Source: Brevibacillus choshinensis (GTDB taxonomy: Bacteria > Bacillota > Bacilli > Brevibacillales > Brevibacillaceae). Taken from it: DNA of 64,000 bases. The notes under the pieces are model-generated. The model searched no databases, had not been told where the DNA came from, and worked only from the letters and a program-made list of their open reading frames with translations. A program made the translations under genes and the position numbers. The DNA lies in assembly GCF_001420695.1 (NCBI RefSeq), contig NZ_LJJB01000010.1:672131-736130 (forward strand), given 5' to 3'. Positions 52,197 to 61,465 of the stretch are shown one piece after another. The stretch's first letter is position 1, and each line of letters opens with the position of its first letter.

Positions 52197-53867
52197 TTAC
52201 TCGTTCTGCTTTTGCTTGATTCGCTTGAGCTCTTTCATGACGAGTCCTCCGCGCCCGAACACATCATGCAGCCGGATGTACTGGCGATAGAGGTCATCGT
52301 AAACAGCTTTGTGTTCGGGTATGGGACGGAAGATTTCCTCTCTTACCCTCGCCATACGGACAGCGGCAGTTGCGAGATCCGGGTAGCCGCCACGCTCAGG
52401 GCCTGCTGCTACTGCGCCATGGATCGCTGCGCCGAGGGCCGACGTTTCCGTTGTAGCGGCTATTTTGATTTCTCGTCCTGTCACATCCGCGTAAATTTGC
52501 ATAAACAAGCGATTCCGCTGGGGCAAGCCACCGCAGGCAAAGATCTCCTCTACTTGAACCCCCGCTTCCTCAAACGCCTCCATAATCTTGCGTGTACCAA
52601 AGGCAGTAGATTCTAAAAGAGCACGGTAAATCTCCGCTGGCTTGGTCGCGAGCGTCAGGCCGATGATAAGACCGGACAAATCCGTATCCTCTAGCACGGA
52701 ACGATTGCCGTTCCACCAGTCCAATGCCAAGAGTCCGTGTTGGCCCTGTCTGAGCTCGGCAGCTCGACGTTCCAGCCAAGAGTGGACACTTATGCCCACC
52801 TGTGAAGCAGACTCCTGCACGTAACTGGGGACGGCTTGCTCACAATACCAGCCAAACAGATCACCGACAGCCGGTTGTCCCGCCTCATACCCATACAAGC
52901 CGGTAATCATGCCGTCTTCCACGACACCGCTCACGCCCTCCACCGTCACTTCTTTATGGCTGAGGACAAGATGGCAGAGAGACGTACCCATCGCCATGAC
53001 CATTTGACCGGAACGAACAGCACCACTACCCGGGACACCTGCATGCGCGTCGATAATCGCTACCGCTACAGCCGTTCCCGAACACAATCCCATCATCTCA
53101 GCAGCCTCTACAGTCAGTTCACCTGCTCGGGTGCCCAATGGAAGGATATCGCCTGCTAGCTTCGTTTCGGTCAAATCCACCAGTCTTTCATCCAGCTGCT
53201 TGAAAAAATGAGAGGACGGATAGCCATCCTGCTTGTGCCAAAAAGCCTTGTAGCCCGCACTGCAGTTGCTTCTCACTAGCTTCCCCGTCAGTTGCTGTAC
53301 GATCCAGTCTCCTGCTTCCACAAAGCGATGGGCTGCTCGGTAAATGTCAGGAGCTTCATTCAGCACTTGCCAAACTTTCGCCACCATCCACTCCGAGGAG
53401 CTTTTCCCGCCATATCGCTCCATGAACGTCTCGCCACTGGCTTTTGCCCATTCGTTGATTCGATCCGCCTCCTTTTGCGCAGCGTGATGCTTCCACAGCT
53501 TGACGTACGCATGTGGATCGTCACTATAACGTGTCTGTACGCACAAAGGCTGACCCTCAACATCCACCGGCAATATCGTGCACGAAGTAAAATCCACTCC
53601 GATCCCGATGACTTGCGATGGACTCACACCGGATATACGAAGGACTTCGGGGACAGAGCTCCTCAATACTTCCAGATAATCATCCGGGTGCTGCAGCGCC
53701 CAGTCATGACCAAGCGCTTTTCCCGATCCCGGCAGTCTCTCCACGATCGTCCCATGTCGGTACGGCGTCGAGTGAATGGCGAGCTCGCCCCCTAGCTCCA
53801 CATCCGCGATCACAACTCTGCCTGACTCCGTACCAAAATCAATCCCTATGACATATCGTTTCTCCAT
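52197..53867 (-). CDS. araB: Ribulokinase
   Basis: A 556-residue FGGY-family sugar kinase of the AraB type. [15 protein letters not shown] is the phosphate-1 region and [17 protein letters not shown] the ribulokinase-specific block; [16 protein letters not shown] and [13 protein letters not shown] close the second domain. It phosphorylates L- or D-ribulose (and ribitol in some enzymes) to the 5-phosphate. No other arabinose genes are near. Its operon partners, a ribitol-5-phosphate-type dehydrogenase and a glycerophosphodiesterase, suggest pentulose/pentitol phosphate supply rather than arabinose use. Confidence 0.85.
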   Translation of the reverse strand: MEKRYVIGIDFGTESGRVVIADVELGGELAIHSTPYRHGTIVERLPGSGKALGHDWALQHPDDYLEVLRSSVPEVLRISGVSPSQVIGIGVDFTSCTILPVDVEGQPLCVQTRYSDDPHAYVKLWKHHAAQKEADRINEWAKASGETFMERYGGKSSSEWMVAKVWQVLNEAPDIYRAAHRFVEAGDWIVQQLTGKLVRSNCSAGYKAFWHKQDGYPSSHFFKQLDERLVDLTETKLAGDILPLGTRAGELTVEAAEMMGLCSGTAVAVAIIDAHAGVPGSGAVRSGQMVMAMGTSLCHLVLSHKEVTVEGVSGVVEDGMITGLYGYEAGQPAVGDLFGWYCEQAVPSYVQESASQVGISVHSWLERRAAELRQGQHGLLALDWWNGNRSVLEDTDLSGLIIGLTLATKPAEIYRALLESTAFGTRKIMEAFEEAGVQVEEIFACGGLPQRNRLFMQIYADVTGREIKIAATTETSALGAAIHGAVAAGPERGGYPDLATAAVRMARVREEIFRPIPEHKAVYDDLYRQYIRLHDVFGRGGLVMKELKRIKQKQNE

Positions 53868-53917
53868 GGGCTTTTCCTCTCCTCAAGCATTCGCTAGTGT
53901 GAGAAGACGATGTCTCT

Positions 53918-54679
53918 CTATTGATTCATTCGCTCTCGTATTTGCATGGCAGGAAGCGGATTGTTCACCGTCATCAGCGAAGAACCGCATCCCAGCGCGT
54001 AATAGACTTGCTGCTCGTCGTCTGGGGAATAGCACCAGGGGAGTATTCCCCGCTCTCGATATTCCTGTACGAGCTGCGGAGTCAAAAGCTTCATGCTGAT
54101 GCCGACCGCCCACATTTTGGACAAAGTCCCGTCTGGTCCGTCTACATAGTTGAACATCAGCTCTCCGGGAAAGCCTTGTGTTTTACAATGGTACCTATCA
54201 TGTAGATGAGCAATGACTTCTGCATCAAAGCTAGTGAACACACAGTTCGATAGAATCCCGCGCTCCCGGAGGATGGAGACCGCGGTATCCGCGACCTCCT
54301 TGGCATCCGGGCTCGGCTTGATTTCCACATTTAGCAGGACATGCGGGTAAGCGGCCAGCAGCTCGCACAGCTCTACTAAAGTAGGAATCTTGAGTCCCTC
54401 GTACACCTTCCCGAACCATCCGCCGGCATCGAGTTGTTTCAGCTCTTCCATCGTGTAGTCGCTCACTTTTCCTGATCCATCAGTCGTCCGGTCTACGGTT
54501 TCATCGTGAATGACCATGATGACCCGGTCTTTGGAGAAGCGCAGATCAAACTCCAGCATGTCGGCTCCCAGCTCCATGGCCCGTTGAAAGGCGAGCAGTG
54601 TATTCTCGGGATAAGCGGACTTCCAGCCTCTGTGTGCAGATACGATGATCGTTTGCTGATTCTGCAGTTTTTCGATCAT
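53918..54679 (-). CDS. Glycerophosphodiester phosphodiesterase
   Basis: A 253-residue cytoplasmic GDPD. SAHRGWKSAYPENTLLAF carries the catalytic His-Arg and Glu, LEFDLRFSKDRVIMVIHDETVDRTTDG (in parts) the metal Glu/Asp and second His. No signal peptide is present, so it acts on imported phosphodiesters, releasing an sn-glycerol-3-phosphate or alditol phosphate and an alcohol. It lies 18 bp after the binding-protein gene. The UgpQ arrangement is familiar, but the dehydrogenase and kinase neighbours are not. Confidence 0.9.
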   Translation of the reverse strand: MIEKLQNQQTIIVSAHRGWKSAYPENTLLAFQRAMELGADMLEFDLRFSKDRVIMVIHDETVDRTTDGSGKVSDYTMEELKQLDAGGWFGKVYEGLKIPTLVELCELLAAYPHVLLNVEIKPSPDAKEVADTAVSILRERGILSNCVFTSFDAEVIAHLHDRYHCKTQGFPGELMFNYVDGPDGTLSKMWAVGISMKLLTPQLVQEYRERGILPWCYSPDDEQQVYYALGCGSSLMTVNNPLPAMQIRERMNQ

Positions 54680-54697
54680 GGTGATGCTCCTCCTCCA

Positions 54698-56011
54698 TTA
54701 CTCACTGAGTAGACGATCGGCTTCTTTCTTGAACGTATCAAGTGTTGGTTCGATTTTTTGATTGTCGTACATGATCGCCTGAATCGCCTTGAAGAACTCT
54801 TGCATGATCTGCGGCCAAGCTACGTCCTTATTCGTATCTACAGCGTATTGCAGCTGGTCATAAGCGACCTTGCGATTTGGATCCTTTGCCCAAAGTTCTT
54901 TGATTGGCTCGGATTCTACCATCTTTTTCGTGAACGGCAAGTAACCGGAATCCAGAATAAACTGCTGGCCACCCTTTGGATCTGTATTCACCCAATTGAT
55001 AAACTCCCAAGCTGCGTCCTTTTTGCTAGAGTCAGTCAGCATCGCGATGTTGGCTCCACCAGTCGGCGTCGCAAAAGCAGCATCTTTTGGCAGGAAGGCG
55101 GTCACGTAATCAAATTTGGCGTTGCTCTTCACGGTTCCCATCACACCTGTGGACTGGAACATAATGCCGATCTTTTCACTGGTAAACATCTGGTTGACGA
55201 TATTGCCAGAGTCCTGTGCAGGCGGGTAGTACAGGGCGCCTGTGCTCTGCAAGTCTTTCAAGTATTGGAACGCTTTTACCCCTTCACCCTTATCAAAGCC
55301 GATCGAAGTGCCTTCGTCATTGAAAAACTTTCCTCCGGCTTGGCTGATCATGGCGATGGGATACCACGTATCGTAAGGCATGCTGAGACCGTAACGTTTG
55401 ACTTCCCCGTTTTCTTTTACGACGAGCGCTTCGGATACTTTCTTCAGTTCATCCCAAGTCGTAGGGATTGCCAGACCTTTTTCATCCAGCATCGTCTTGT
55501 TGATGTGCATGATCGGCGTCGAACGATTGAGTGGCAGCGACACTAGCTTGTCATGAAATACCGAGTGTCCCATCAGACCTTCTGGAAAATCATCCTTGCT
55601 CGTATTGGACTTTGCCATGAATGGAGTCAAGTCTTCCAAGACCTCTGCTTCGGCAAACATCTGCACGTACGCGCGCTCCAGCATGGTAATGTCTGGGGCT
55701 GTCTTGGCCGCAATCGACTGCTGCAGCTTGGTGACCGTCTCGTCGTAGCTGCCTTGGAACGTCCCGACTACTTCGATATTTTCATGCGCATCATTAAAAC
55801 GCTTGATCATGGCACTGATGTATTCACCGTTTTTACCGCCCAAGGAATGCCAGAATTGCACAGTAGTCTTGCCTGCCGGGCTCGATGCAGCAGGGGGCTG
55901 GTTGGAGGGCGCAGGCGAGGAGGCTTGCGGATCGCTTCCCGAACATCCTGCGAGTACTCCGGAAACCACGGTTGTCGCCGCCAGTACGATAGCTGATAAC
56001 TTTTTGTTCAT
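54698..56011 (-). CDS. ABC sugar/glycerophosphodiester-binding lipoprotein (family 1)
   Basis: A 437-residue family-1 solute-binding protein. The signal and lipobox read VVSGVLAGC, then a Ser/Pro/Ala linker. TVQFWHSLGGKNGEYISAMIKRFNDAHENIEV (in parts) and FQSTGVMGTVKS match UgpB-like proteins, which bind sn-glycerol-3-phosphate and its diesters. The ATG at 56011 follows GGAGG. It supplies the permease pair encoded upstream. Confidence 0.9.
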   Translation of the reverse strand: MNKKLSAIVLAATTVVSGVLAGCSGSDPQASSPAPSNQPPAASSPAGKTTVQFWHSLGGKNGEYISAMIKRFNDAHENIEVVGTFQGSYDETVTKLQQSIAAKTAPDITMLERAYVQMFAEAEVLEDLTPFMAKSNTSKDDFPEGLMGHSVFHDKLVSLPLNRSTPIMHINKTMLDEKGLAIPTTWDELKKVSEALVVKENGEVKRYGLSMPYDTWYPIAMISQAGGKFFNDEGTSIGFDKGEGVKAFQYLKDLQSTGALYYPPAQDSGNIVNQMFTSEKIGIMFQSTGVMGTVKSNAKFDYVTAFLPKDAAFATPTGGANIAMLTDSSKKDAAWEFINWVNTDPKGGQQFILDSGYLPFTKKMVESEPIKELWAKDPNRKVAYDQLQYAVDTNKDVAWPQIMQEFFKAIQAIMYDNQKIEPTLDTFKKEADRLLSE

Positions 56012-56032
56012 AGAAATTCCTCCATTCATCTT

Positions 56033-56920
56033 TTATTTGATGCCGGAATAAACGAATGCCTTGACGATTTGTCTGGAAGCAAACAGGTACACGATCAGGA
56101 TCGGAACGACCAGAACCACGTTGCCCGCCATGATGATGTGCCAGTTGCTGATACCCTCTGTCTCACGCAGCATGGCAATTCCCATGGTAAGCGGACGGAC
56201 TGCCTCTGAATCTGTCATAACCAGTGGCCAGAAATAGTCATTCCAGTGACTGACGAAGCTGAACAGTGCGACAGTGGAGATCGCAGGCATGGACATCGGA
56301 ATCATGATCTTCCAAATAATCTTGAATTCGCTCGCATTATCCAATCTGGCTGACTCGATAATCTCCTGAGGGATCTGCATGAAATACTGCCTGAGGAGGA
56401 AGATGCCAAATGCATTGGACATAAAAGGAAGGATTTGGGGCCAAAGCGATTTGATCATGCCTGCATCCGCCAACATCAGATAAACAGGGATAAAAGTGAC
56501 CTGTCCCGGAATCATGAAGGCGAGCAAGACCATGCCAAACAGAATTTTGTTCCCGAAAAACCTGTATTGCGCGAATGCGTAGGCGGCTGGGATCATGACC
56601 GCCAGCTGCAGCACGATAATCGAGGTCGTGACGATCACGGAGTTTTTAAAATAGGTCAGGAATGGTCCGGAGCTCATGGCTTCCACAAAGTTGCTCCATT
56701 GCGGTGAAGAAGGGACCCAGGTAGGCGGGAACGTCATCGTCTCCTCGAATGTCTGGAGCGAGGTAGAGATCATCCATAGAAACGGAAAGATAAACCCCAT
56801 CAGGACGACGGCCTTCCAGAACATGCTCCATGTCTTTTGGACAGGACCGGTTCCTGGTTCAGGACCGGCTCCCGGCTGCTTCTTGCCAGCTTGTTTTTCT
56901 CGTAGCGACAGCACCGGCAT
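56033..56920 (-). CDS. ABC transporter permease, UgpE/MalG type
   Basis: A 295-residue permease with six helices. SARLDNASEFKIIWKIMIPMSMPAI is the EAA loop, and TFPPTWVPSSPQWSNFVEAM fits the MalG/UgpE periplasmic segment. AAGGAGG precedes the ATG. It forms a heterodimer with the next protein. Confidence 0.9.
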   Translation of the reverse strand: MPVLSLREKQAGKKQPGAGPEPGTGPVQKTWSMFWKAVVLMGFIFPFLWMISTSLQTFEETMTFPPTWVPSSPQWSNFVEAMSSGPFLTYFKNSVIVTTSIIVLQLAVMIPAAYAFAQYRFFGNKILFGMVLLAFMIPGQVTFIPVYLMLADAGMIKSLWPQILPFMSNAFGIFLLRQYFMQIPQEIIESARLDNASEFKIIWKIMIPMSMPAISTVALFSFVSHWNDYFWPLVMTDSEAVRPLTMGIAMLRETEGISNWHIIMAGNVVLVVPILIVYLFASRQIVKAFVYSGIK

Positions 56921-56953
56921 GGCACCTCCTTTTCGAAGTCGTATCGTGGGAGA

Positions 56954-57832
56954 TTATTGGTAGTGAACCTTTTTGGACAGCAAACGGAAGTAGATGAAGG
57001 TCAGCACCGTAATAATTGCCATCAAAACTACTCCAGTGGCGGACGCATAGCCGATGCTGTTCGTTCTGAATTCATAGATGTAGTAAACGAGCGTGGTCGT
57101 GGAGCCATTTGGTCCCCCGCCCGTCATGATTTTGACAGTATCGAACACTTTAAACGAACCAATGGTCATGATCACCAGAATGAAAAATAGCTGGGGTGAA
57201 ATCATCGGCAGCGTAATTTTGTAGAACACTTTGAATTTGCTGGCATTATCAAGCGCAGCAGCCTCATAGATCGTCTGCGGGATGTTTTTCAAGGCGGCTA
57301 CGATGAGCAACGAGTAGTAACCGACGTTTTGCCATACCGAGACGATGATGACGGATAAAAGCGAGGTACTGGAGCTTTGCAGCCATGGTAGAGCTGGTAG
57401 TCCAATCGCTTTCAGCGCAAAATTGAGCAGCCCGTAATTGGGTTCCATCAGCCACATCCACACCAGCGCAATCGATACGATCGAGATGATATGCGGGGTA
57501 AAAATACCAGCTTGCACAATCGCGTTGAAACGGGTATTTTGGTTCAACCATAAGGCGATGACGAGTGACAGCACCATCGTTACCGCGACCACTCCGACCG
57601 TGTATAAAACGGTTGTGGTCAAAGCGTTGTAGAAATCGCCGCGGGAGAAGATTTCCGTGTAGTTATCGGCCCCGATGAACTTGCTTTTGTCCTTGTTCAA
57701 CAAGTTGTACTTGAACATACTCAGCTTGATTAAATAAAGAATGGGGTATACGACAAATAGGAGGATGCCGATCATGGCTGGCAGGACCAAGGCATACGGG
57801 CGGACCTTTTGCCAGACTCTCGTCTTATTCAT
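56954..57832 (-). CDS. ABC transporter permease, UgpA/MalF type
   Basis: A 292-residue permease with six helices. EAAALDNASKFKVFYKITLPMISPQ is the EAA loop, and VVYPILYLIKLSMFKYNLLN lies at the N-terminus. Its start overlaps the end of the ATPase gene by 8 bp, indicating coupled translation. Confidence 0.9.
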   Translation of the reverse strand: MNKTRVWQKVRPYALVLPAMIGILLFVVYPILYLIKLSMFKYNLLNKDKSKFIGADNYTEIFSRGDFYNALTTTVLYTVGVVAVTMVLSLVIALWLNQNTRFNAIVQAGIFTPHIISIVSIALVWMWLMEPNYGLLNFALKAIGLPALPWLQSSSTSLLSVIIVSVWQNVGYYSLLIVAALKNIPQTIYEAAALDNASKFKVFYKITLPMISPQLFFILVIMTIGSFKVFDTVKIMTGGGPNGSTTTLVYYIYEFRTNSIGYASATGVVLMAIITVLTFIYFRLLSKKVHYQ

Positions 57833-58877
57833 GCTGCTGTCCTCGCAGTGCCATCAAATATGCACCATGGCGAACGTCATCCTGCGCGATGCGATGCTCG
57901 TCTTGCCCAAAAAAGAAGAGTTTGGAAGCATCGACACTGAGATAGACCTCTTGATCGACGGTGAAGCGGTCTTCCGTGCATTTGATCATAAACGAGTGCT
58001 GCTTCGTCTTTACCTGATAGATCGTTTCGGAACCGAGCATCTCCCTCGTCACGATCAGACCGCGGACGGAAAAATGGGAATCCTGGCGTTCAGACGTCAA
58101 TACACCACTCTCTGGTCGGAAGCCGAACTTCACCTCGTCTCCCCCCAAGTCTCCCACGTTCATTGGAGGAACCCCGATAAACTGCGCCGCAAACAGATTG
58201 TTCGGTTGGCGGTAGATGACTTCAGGAGCAGCCTCCTGTTGAATGCGTCCCTGATTCATCAAGACAATCGTGTCTGCCATCGACATCGCTTCCACCTGAT
58301 CATGCGTCACATAGACAAAGGTGGTACCCAGCTTTTTATGTAGCTCTATCAGTTCGATGCGCATTTGTGCGCGAAGCTTGGCGTCCAGATTGGATAAAGG
58401 TTCATCCATGAGAAAGACGGACGGCTTTTTAACCATCGCGCGGGCGAGTGCTACCCTCTGTCTCTGTCCACCCGAGAGCATCGACGGCCTGCGATTCAGG
58501 TACGGACTTAATCCGACTGTCTCGCTGATGGTTTCTACCAAACGGTTTCTTTCCTCTTTTCCCACCTTGTTGTTCTTCAAGCCAAATTCAATGTTCTCTC
58601 GTACGGTCATTGTGGGGTACAGGGCGTAGTTTTGAAACACCATGGCTACCCCTCTCTGCCCTGGAGCAATGTCTGTGACATCCTCTCCACCGATGAGCAC
58701 CGAGCCAGCGGTCTGGCGATCCAGCCCTGCGATCATCCGCAGCAGTGTCGTTTTCCCACAACCCGAAGGCCCAACCAACACGGTAAACTTTCCATCCTCA
58801 ATCTTCAGGTTCAAATCTTTGATGATGACATTTTTCTCAAACGCTTGCGTAACATTAACAAACTCAATAGATGCCAA
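57825..58877 (-). CDS. ABC transporter ATPase, UgpC/MsmX type
   Basis: A 350-residue CUT1-family ATPase: Walker A GPSGCGKTT, signature LSGGQRQRVALARAM, Walker B VFLMDEPLSNLD, switch His in YVTHDQVEA, and a C-terminal MOI/TOBE regulatory domain (VKFGFRPESG). The start is TTG with GGAGGAG upstream. It is the first gene after an operator-bearing promoter, followed without breaks by permeases and binding protein. Confidence 0.92.
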   Translation of the reverse strand: MASIEFVNVTQAFEKNVIIKDLNLKIEDGKFTVLVGPSGCGKTTLLRMIAGLDRQTAGSVLIGGEDVTDIAPGQRGVAMVFQNYALYPTMTVRENIEFGLKNNKVGKEERNRLVETISETVGLSPYLNRRPSMLSGGQRQRVALARAMVKKPSVFLMDEPLSNLDAKLRAQMRIELIELHKKLGTTFVYVTHDQVEAMSMADTIVLMNQGRIQQEAAPEVIYRQPNNLFAAQFIGVPPMNVGDLGGDEVKFGFRPESGVLTSERQDSHFSVRGLIVTREMLGSETIYQVKTKQHSFMIKCTEDRFTVDQEVYLSVDASKLFFFGQDEHRIAQDDVRHGAYLMALRGQQHE

Positions 58878-58936
58878 TCGTACTCCTCCCCGTCCTGCAC
58901 TCCCCGCATTCTCTCGTCTTGTGGGAGAAGCAGTTT

Positions 58937-58973
58937 TGCTCGATAATGTTCATTTGTGTTCGTTTTTATTATA
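58937..58973 (-). promoter_or_regulatory. Importer operon promoter with triple DeoR-type operator
   Basis: A perfect TATAAT (58968-58973 on the minus strand) is followed over the expected start point by three direct repeats read on the plus strand: TGCTCGAT (58937), TGTTCATT (58947) and TGTTCGTT (58957), at exact 10-bp spacing. The -35 is weak. The same triple repeat lies before the DeoR gene. This is the likely DeoR repression site. Confidence 0.7.
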
Positions 58974-59059
58974 AAAGGGCTTTTTACTGAAAATATTAAG
59001 CACATTTTAAGAAATCGTAAACTTGCATGATGACGCTTACATTTTTGTCTTTTTCTAGC

Positions 59060-59117
59060 GACATGGAAAGGAGGAGCTTTTTGTGACATCGCCCTCTCCT
59101 CCTCTATGTCGTTTTTT
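59060..59117 (+). terminator. Terminator-like hairpin in the dehydrogenase-importer gap
   Basis: GACAT (59060-59064) pairs with ATGTC (59106-59110) and GGAGGAG (59070-59076) with CTCCTCC (59096-59102), followed by GTTTTTT on the plus strand. The flanking genes are read on the minus strand, so it may stop antisense transcription or form a structure in the minus-strand message. Confidence 0.4.
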
Positions 59118-59168
59118 ACTCGTCAAATCTGCTCTGTGCTATAATCCTTGGTAAGACTTGCACTGTGT

Positions 59169-60266
59169 TTACCAGTGAAAGTCGAGGTAGGTTTTTTTCC
59201 AGTCTCTGTGTGCCAAGGCAGATTCCATTGCGCCAACAAAGTCTTCTGCCTTGGCCACCACTGTGTAGGACTCAGGGATTAAATGCCTCAAGGTATCCTG
59301 ACAATCCTTTTGCTCCATGACCCGTAATACTTCCTCAAAGTCCGGAATCGAACTGCGGCTGCTACCGCAGATGGTAAGTCCCTTCTCCAGCACGTCACGT
59401 GTATTGATCGGAACCAAATCCTCGCTGACACCCATCGCGATGAGATGTCCCCCTGCATTCAACAGGCTAATCCCTTGATTGATCGCACTCTCGCTGAATT
59501 TTCCTCCCGTGCATTCCACGACGATATCCACTTTGTCTCCTGTTTGAAAATCGTAATGCTGCACCATTTCCGTACGGGCAAACGTGATTTGATCCAGCTT
59601 CTCCCGGATCGCTCCGAATACAGTCAACCGATCTGTTCCAATCCCAAAAGCGTGATGGAGCATGGCTGCCGTCAAATACCCGACTGGTCCGTCGCCAAAG
59701 ACAGCAATCTTTGCCCGACTCAGCAAGTCGTTCACTGGCCTTAGCGCTCGATAGGAAACACTGCACAGCTCGGTCAACACGGCGATTTCATCAGGGATGG
59801 ACTCCGGAATTGGGATGGCACATTCTTCTGGAATGACCAATCTACTCTGTGCGATTCCATCCGTGCCACTCCCTAAAAACTGGCTGTGCGAGCAGTAATT
59901 ATCCGCAATTTCCCCCCTACACGCCGGACAGCAGAGCGCAGGCTCCACATCCTGAAGCAAAAAGCCCGCCACATAAGGAACAATCACAACCTTCTGACTA
60001 TGCGGAAGAATCGTGGACTCCCCTCCTACAATCGTGCCGATCCCTTCGTGCAAGAGAGCCATCGGCAGTTTCTTCGCCAGTACTTCTGGCTTTCTGGTCC
60101 CTCCAAAATAACGAAGGTCAGCGTGACAAATGCTGGCGAGAGTCGGTTCAACTACGACATACCCCTCGGGAACACTGCGATGGATATCCTGCTCCAAAAC
60201 CACGTGGGGCTCCGTCAAGCGCAGCGTTCGCGAATGTACTGTTTCTGTTGTTGTGGTGCCCACCAA
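59169..60266 (-). CDS. TarJ-like ribitol-5-phosphate dehydrogenase (zinc MDR)
   Basis: A 365-residue medium-chain dehydrogenase. The zinc-site Cys and region ASICHADLRYFGG, KKLPMALLHEGIGTIVG, and the C-terminal VNTRDVLEKGLTICGSSRSS-like block (INTRDVLEKGLTICGSSRS) closely resemble TarJ, the NADPH-dependent ribulose-5-phosphate reductase of ribitol teichoic acid synthesis. An extra Cys cluster (CCPACRGEIADNYC) provides a structural zinc site absent in the TarJ I remember. No tarI partner is next to it. With a kinase and importer it may run in the catabolic direction, ribitol-5-P to ribulose-5-P. Start TTG with GGAGGTG. Confidence 0.78.
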   Translation of the reverse strand: MVGTTTTETVHSRTLRLTEPHVVLEQDIHRSVPEGYVVVEPTLASICHADLRYFGGTRKPEVLAKKLPMALLHEGIGTIVGGESTILPHSQKVVIVPYVAGFLLQDVEPALCCPACRGEIADNYCSHSQFLGSGTDGIAQSRLVIPEECAIPIPESIPDEIAVLTELCSVSYRALRPVNDLLSRAKIAVFGDGPVGYLTAAMLHHAFGIGTDRLTVFGAIREKLDQITFARTEMVQHYDFQTGDKVDIVVECTGGKFSESAINQGISLLNAGGHLIAMGVSEDLVPINTRDVLEKGLTICGSSRSSIPDFEEVLRVMEQKDCQDTLRHLIPESYTVVAKAEDFVGAMESALAHRDWKKTYLDFHW

Positions 60267-60339
60267 CAGAACACCTCCATCTGAAGTTTCTATGATTATG
60301 AATTCCGGGCCTATGAGAGCACCCAGAGAGATTCACCTG

Positions 60340-61101
60340 CTAGACCGTGATAACATTGACACCCGTATCCTGAAAGGGCTTAATGTCGTATTCCGGCACT
60401 TCTCTACCTGTAATCAATGTGTGAATCGAGCTGTTTGGGGCTACCTTGTATAAGGAAAGCTTGCCGATCTTCGTATCATCAGCCACGACGATGACCTCTT
60501 GAGCTGCGGCGATCATGCCCTGTTTTGCCAGCACCAGCTGCGCCTCTGGATGCATCAAACCATGCTTGGGATGGATAGCGGGTGTGCCGATAAACGCCTT
60601 GGACACATGCAGAGAACGGAGCACGTGATCCGTAAACATTCCGTTAAGCATAAAACTCGATGGGTAGAGCTCTCCACCCGTTACCGTGACCTTTACGCCT
60701 GGAGCATCCCGCAGCTCGGCCGCTACGTTGATATCATTCGTAACAACCGTGAGATTGGAGCGGTTCACCAAATTTTTCGCGATATGCAGCGTAGTCGTCC
60801 CTGAATCGATGATGATGTGGTCGCCGTCCTCGACCAGACTCGCAGCCATTTTGCCGATGCGCATCTTCTGTTCGAGCTGGACATTAGTCCGTTCATTGAA
60901 AGACGGCTCGTTATGCGTCAATTTTTCTACGATCACTCCGCCATGTGTCCTTTTGAGCAAGCCTTCCTGCTCTACTTCTGCCAGATCTCTCCGAATTGTC
61001 GCTTCGTGGACACCAAATTCCTTGGCGAGCACGGAAACCGACGCCGTCCGGTACTGCCTCACATATTCAACGATCCGTAATTTTCTTTCTGCCGCCAGCA
61101 T
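60340..61101 (-). CDS. DeoR-family transcriptional regulator
   Basis: A 253-residue repressor. The N-terminal helix-turn-helix (ERKLRIVEYVRQYRTASVSVLAKEFGVHEATIRRDLAEVEQEGLLKRTHGG, in parts) and the DeoRC sensor domain with IDSGTTTLHIAK and VVADDTKIGK are typical; the ligand is generally a sugar phosphate. The ATG at 61101 has AAGGA 8 nt upstream; an ATG at 61110 is too close. It is the first gene of the co-directional block and carries the same triple-repeat operator as the importer genes. Confidence 0.92.
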   Translation of the reverse strand: MLAAERKLRIVEYVRQYRTASVSVLAKEFGVHEATIRRDLAEVEQEGLLKRTHGGVIVEKLTHNEPSFNERTNVQLEQKMRIGKMAASLVEDGDHIIIDSGTTTLHIAKNLVNRSNLTVVTNDINVAAELRDAPGVKVTVTGGELYPSSFMLNGMFTDHVLRSLHVSKAFIGTPAIHPKHGLMHPEAQLVLAKQGMIAAAQEVIVVADDTKIGKLSLYKVAPNSSIHTLITGREVPEYDIKPFQDTGVNVITV

Positions 61102-61155
61102 AACCCTCATCCTTTTCCCGTGTATAAAGTTCGTTTCCAGTCTATTTGCGCACTC

Positions 61156-61223
61156 TGCTCGATTTGTTCATTTTTGCTCATTATTGCACTTTTAGATTAC
61201 CTTGCCACAATTCTCCTTGTCAA
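61156..61223 (-). promoter_or_regulatory. DeoR gene promoter with triple operator
   Basis: TTGACA (61218-61223), 18 bp and TAATCT (61194-61199) on the minus strand. Immediately downstream lie TGCTCGAT (61156), TGTTCATT (61165) and TGCTCATT (61175) read on the plus strand, matching the importer operator in order and near-identical spacing. Confidence 0.7.
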
Positions 61224-61465
61224 TATCGAACTTTTCGCCTCGAAGTCAGATTAGGCCTATCGTACCAACTGTTTTCAAAGTCTTTGTGAAGTTATGATTA
61301 AGATTTGTTTGCTCGACTAGTAAGCAAAAACGCGCAAATCAAAAATTGACCATGGCTTCCCCTGTGCGAACGGGTTACAAAGATGGAAGAAAAGGCAACG
61401 GCAGCCCAGGACTTTTCCTTCACCCTGACCTACCGATGCCTTTTTTCGATCTGTCTATGTAGCGA
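61224..61465. other. Gene-free spacer
   Basis: AT-rich at 61224-61340, with a 6-bp TTTGCT/AGCAAA inverted repeat around 61308-61327. An open stretch from 61383 has no ribosome binding site and overlaps the next gene on the other strand. I see no feature here that I can support. Confidence 0.4.

Noticed and set aside
58811-59089. A 92-codon minus-strand frame preceded by GGAGGAGAGGG
   Set aside because: It overlaps the ATPase start and the operator, has unconvincing composition, and lies within a hairpin; probably chance.
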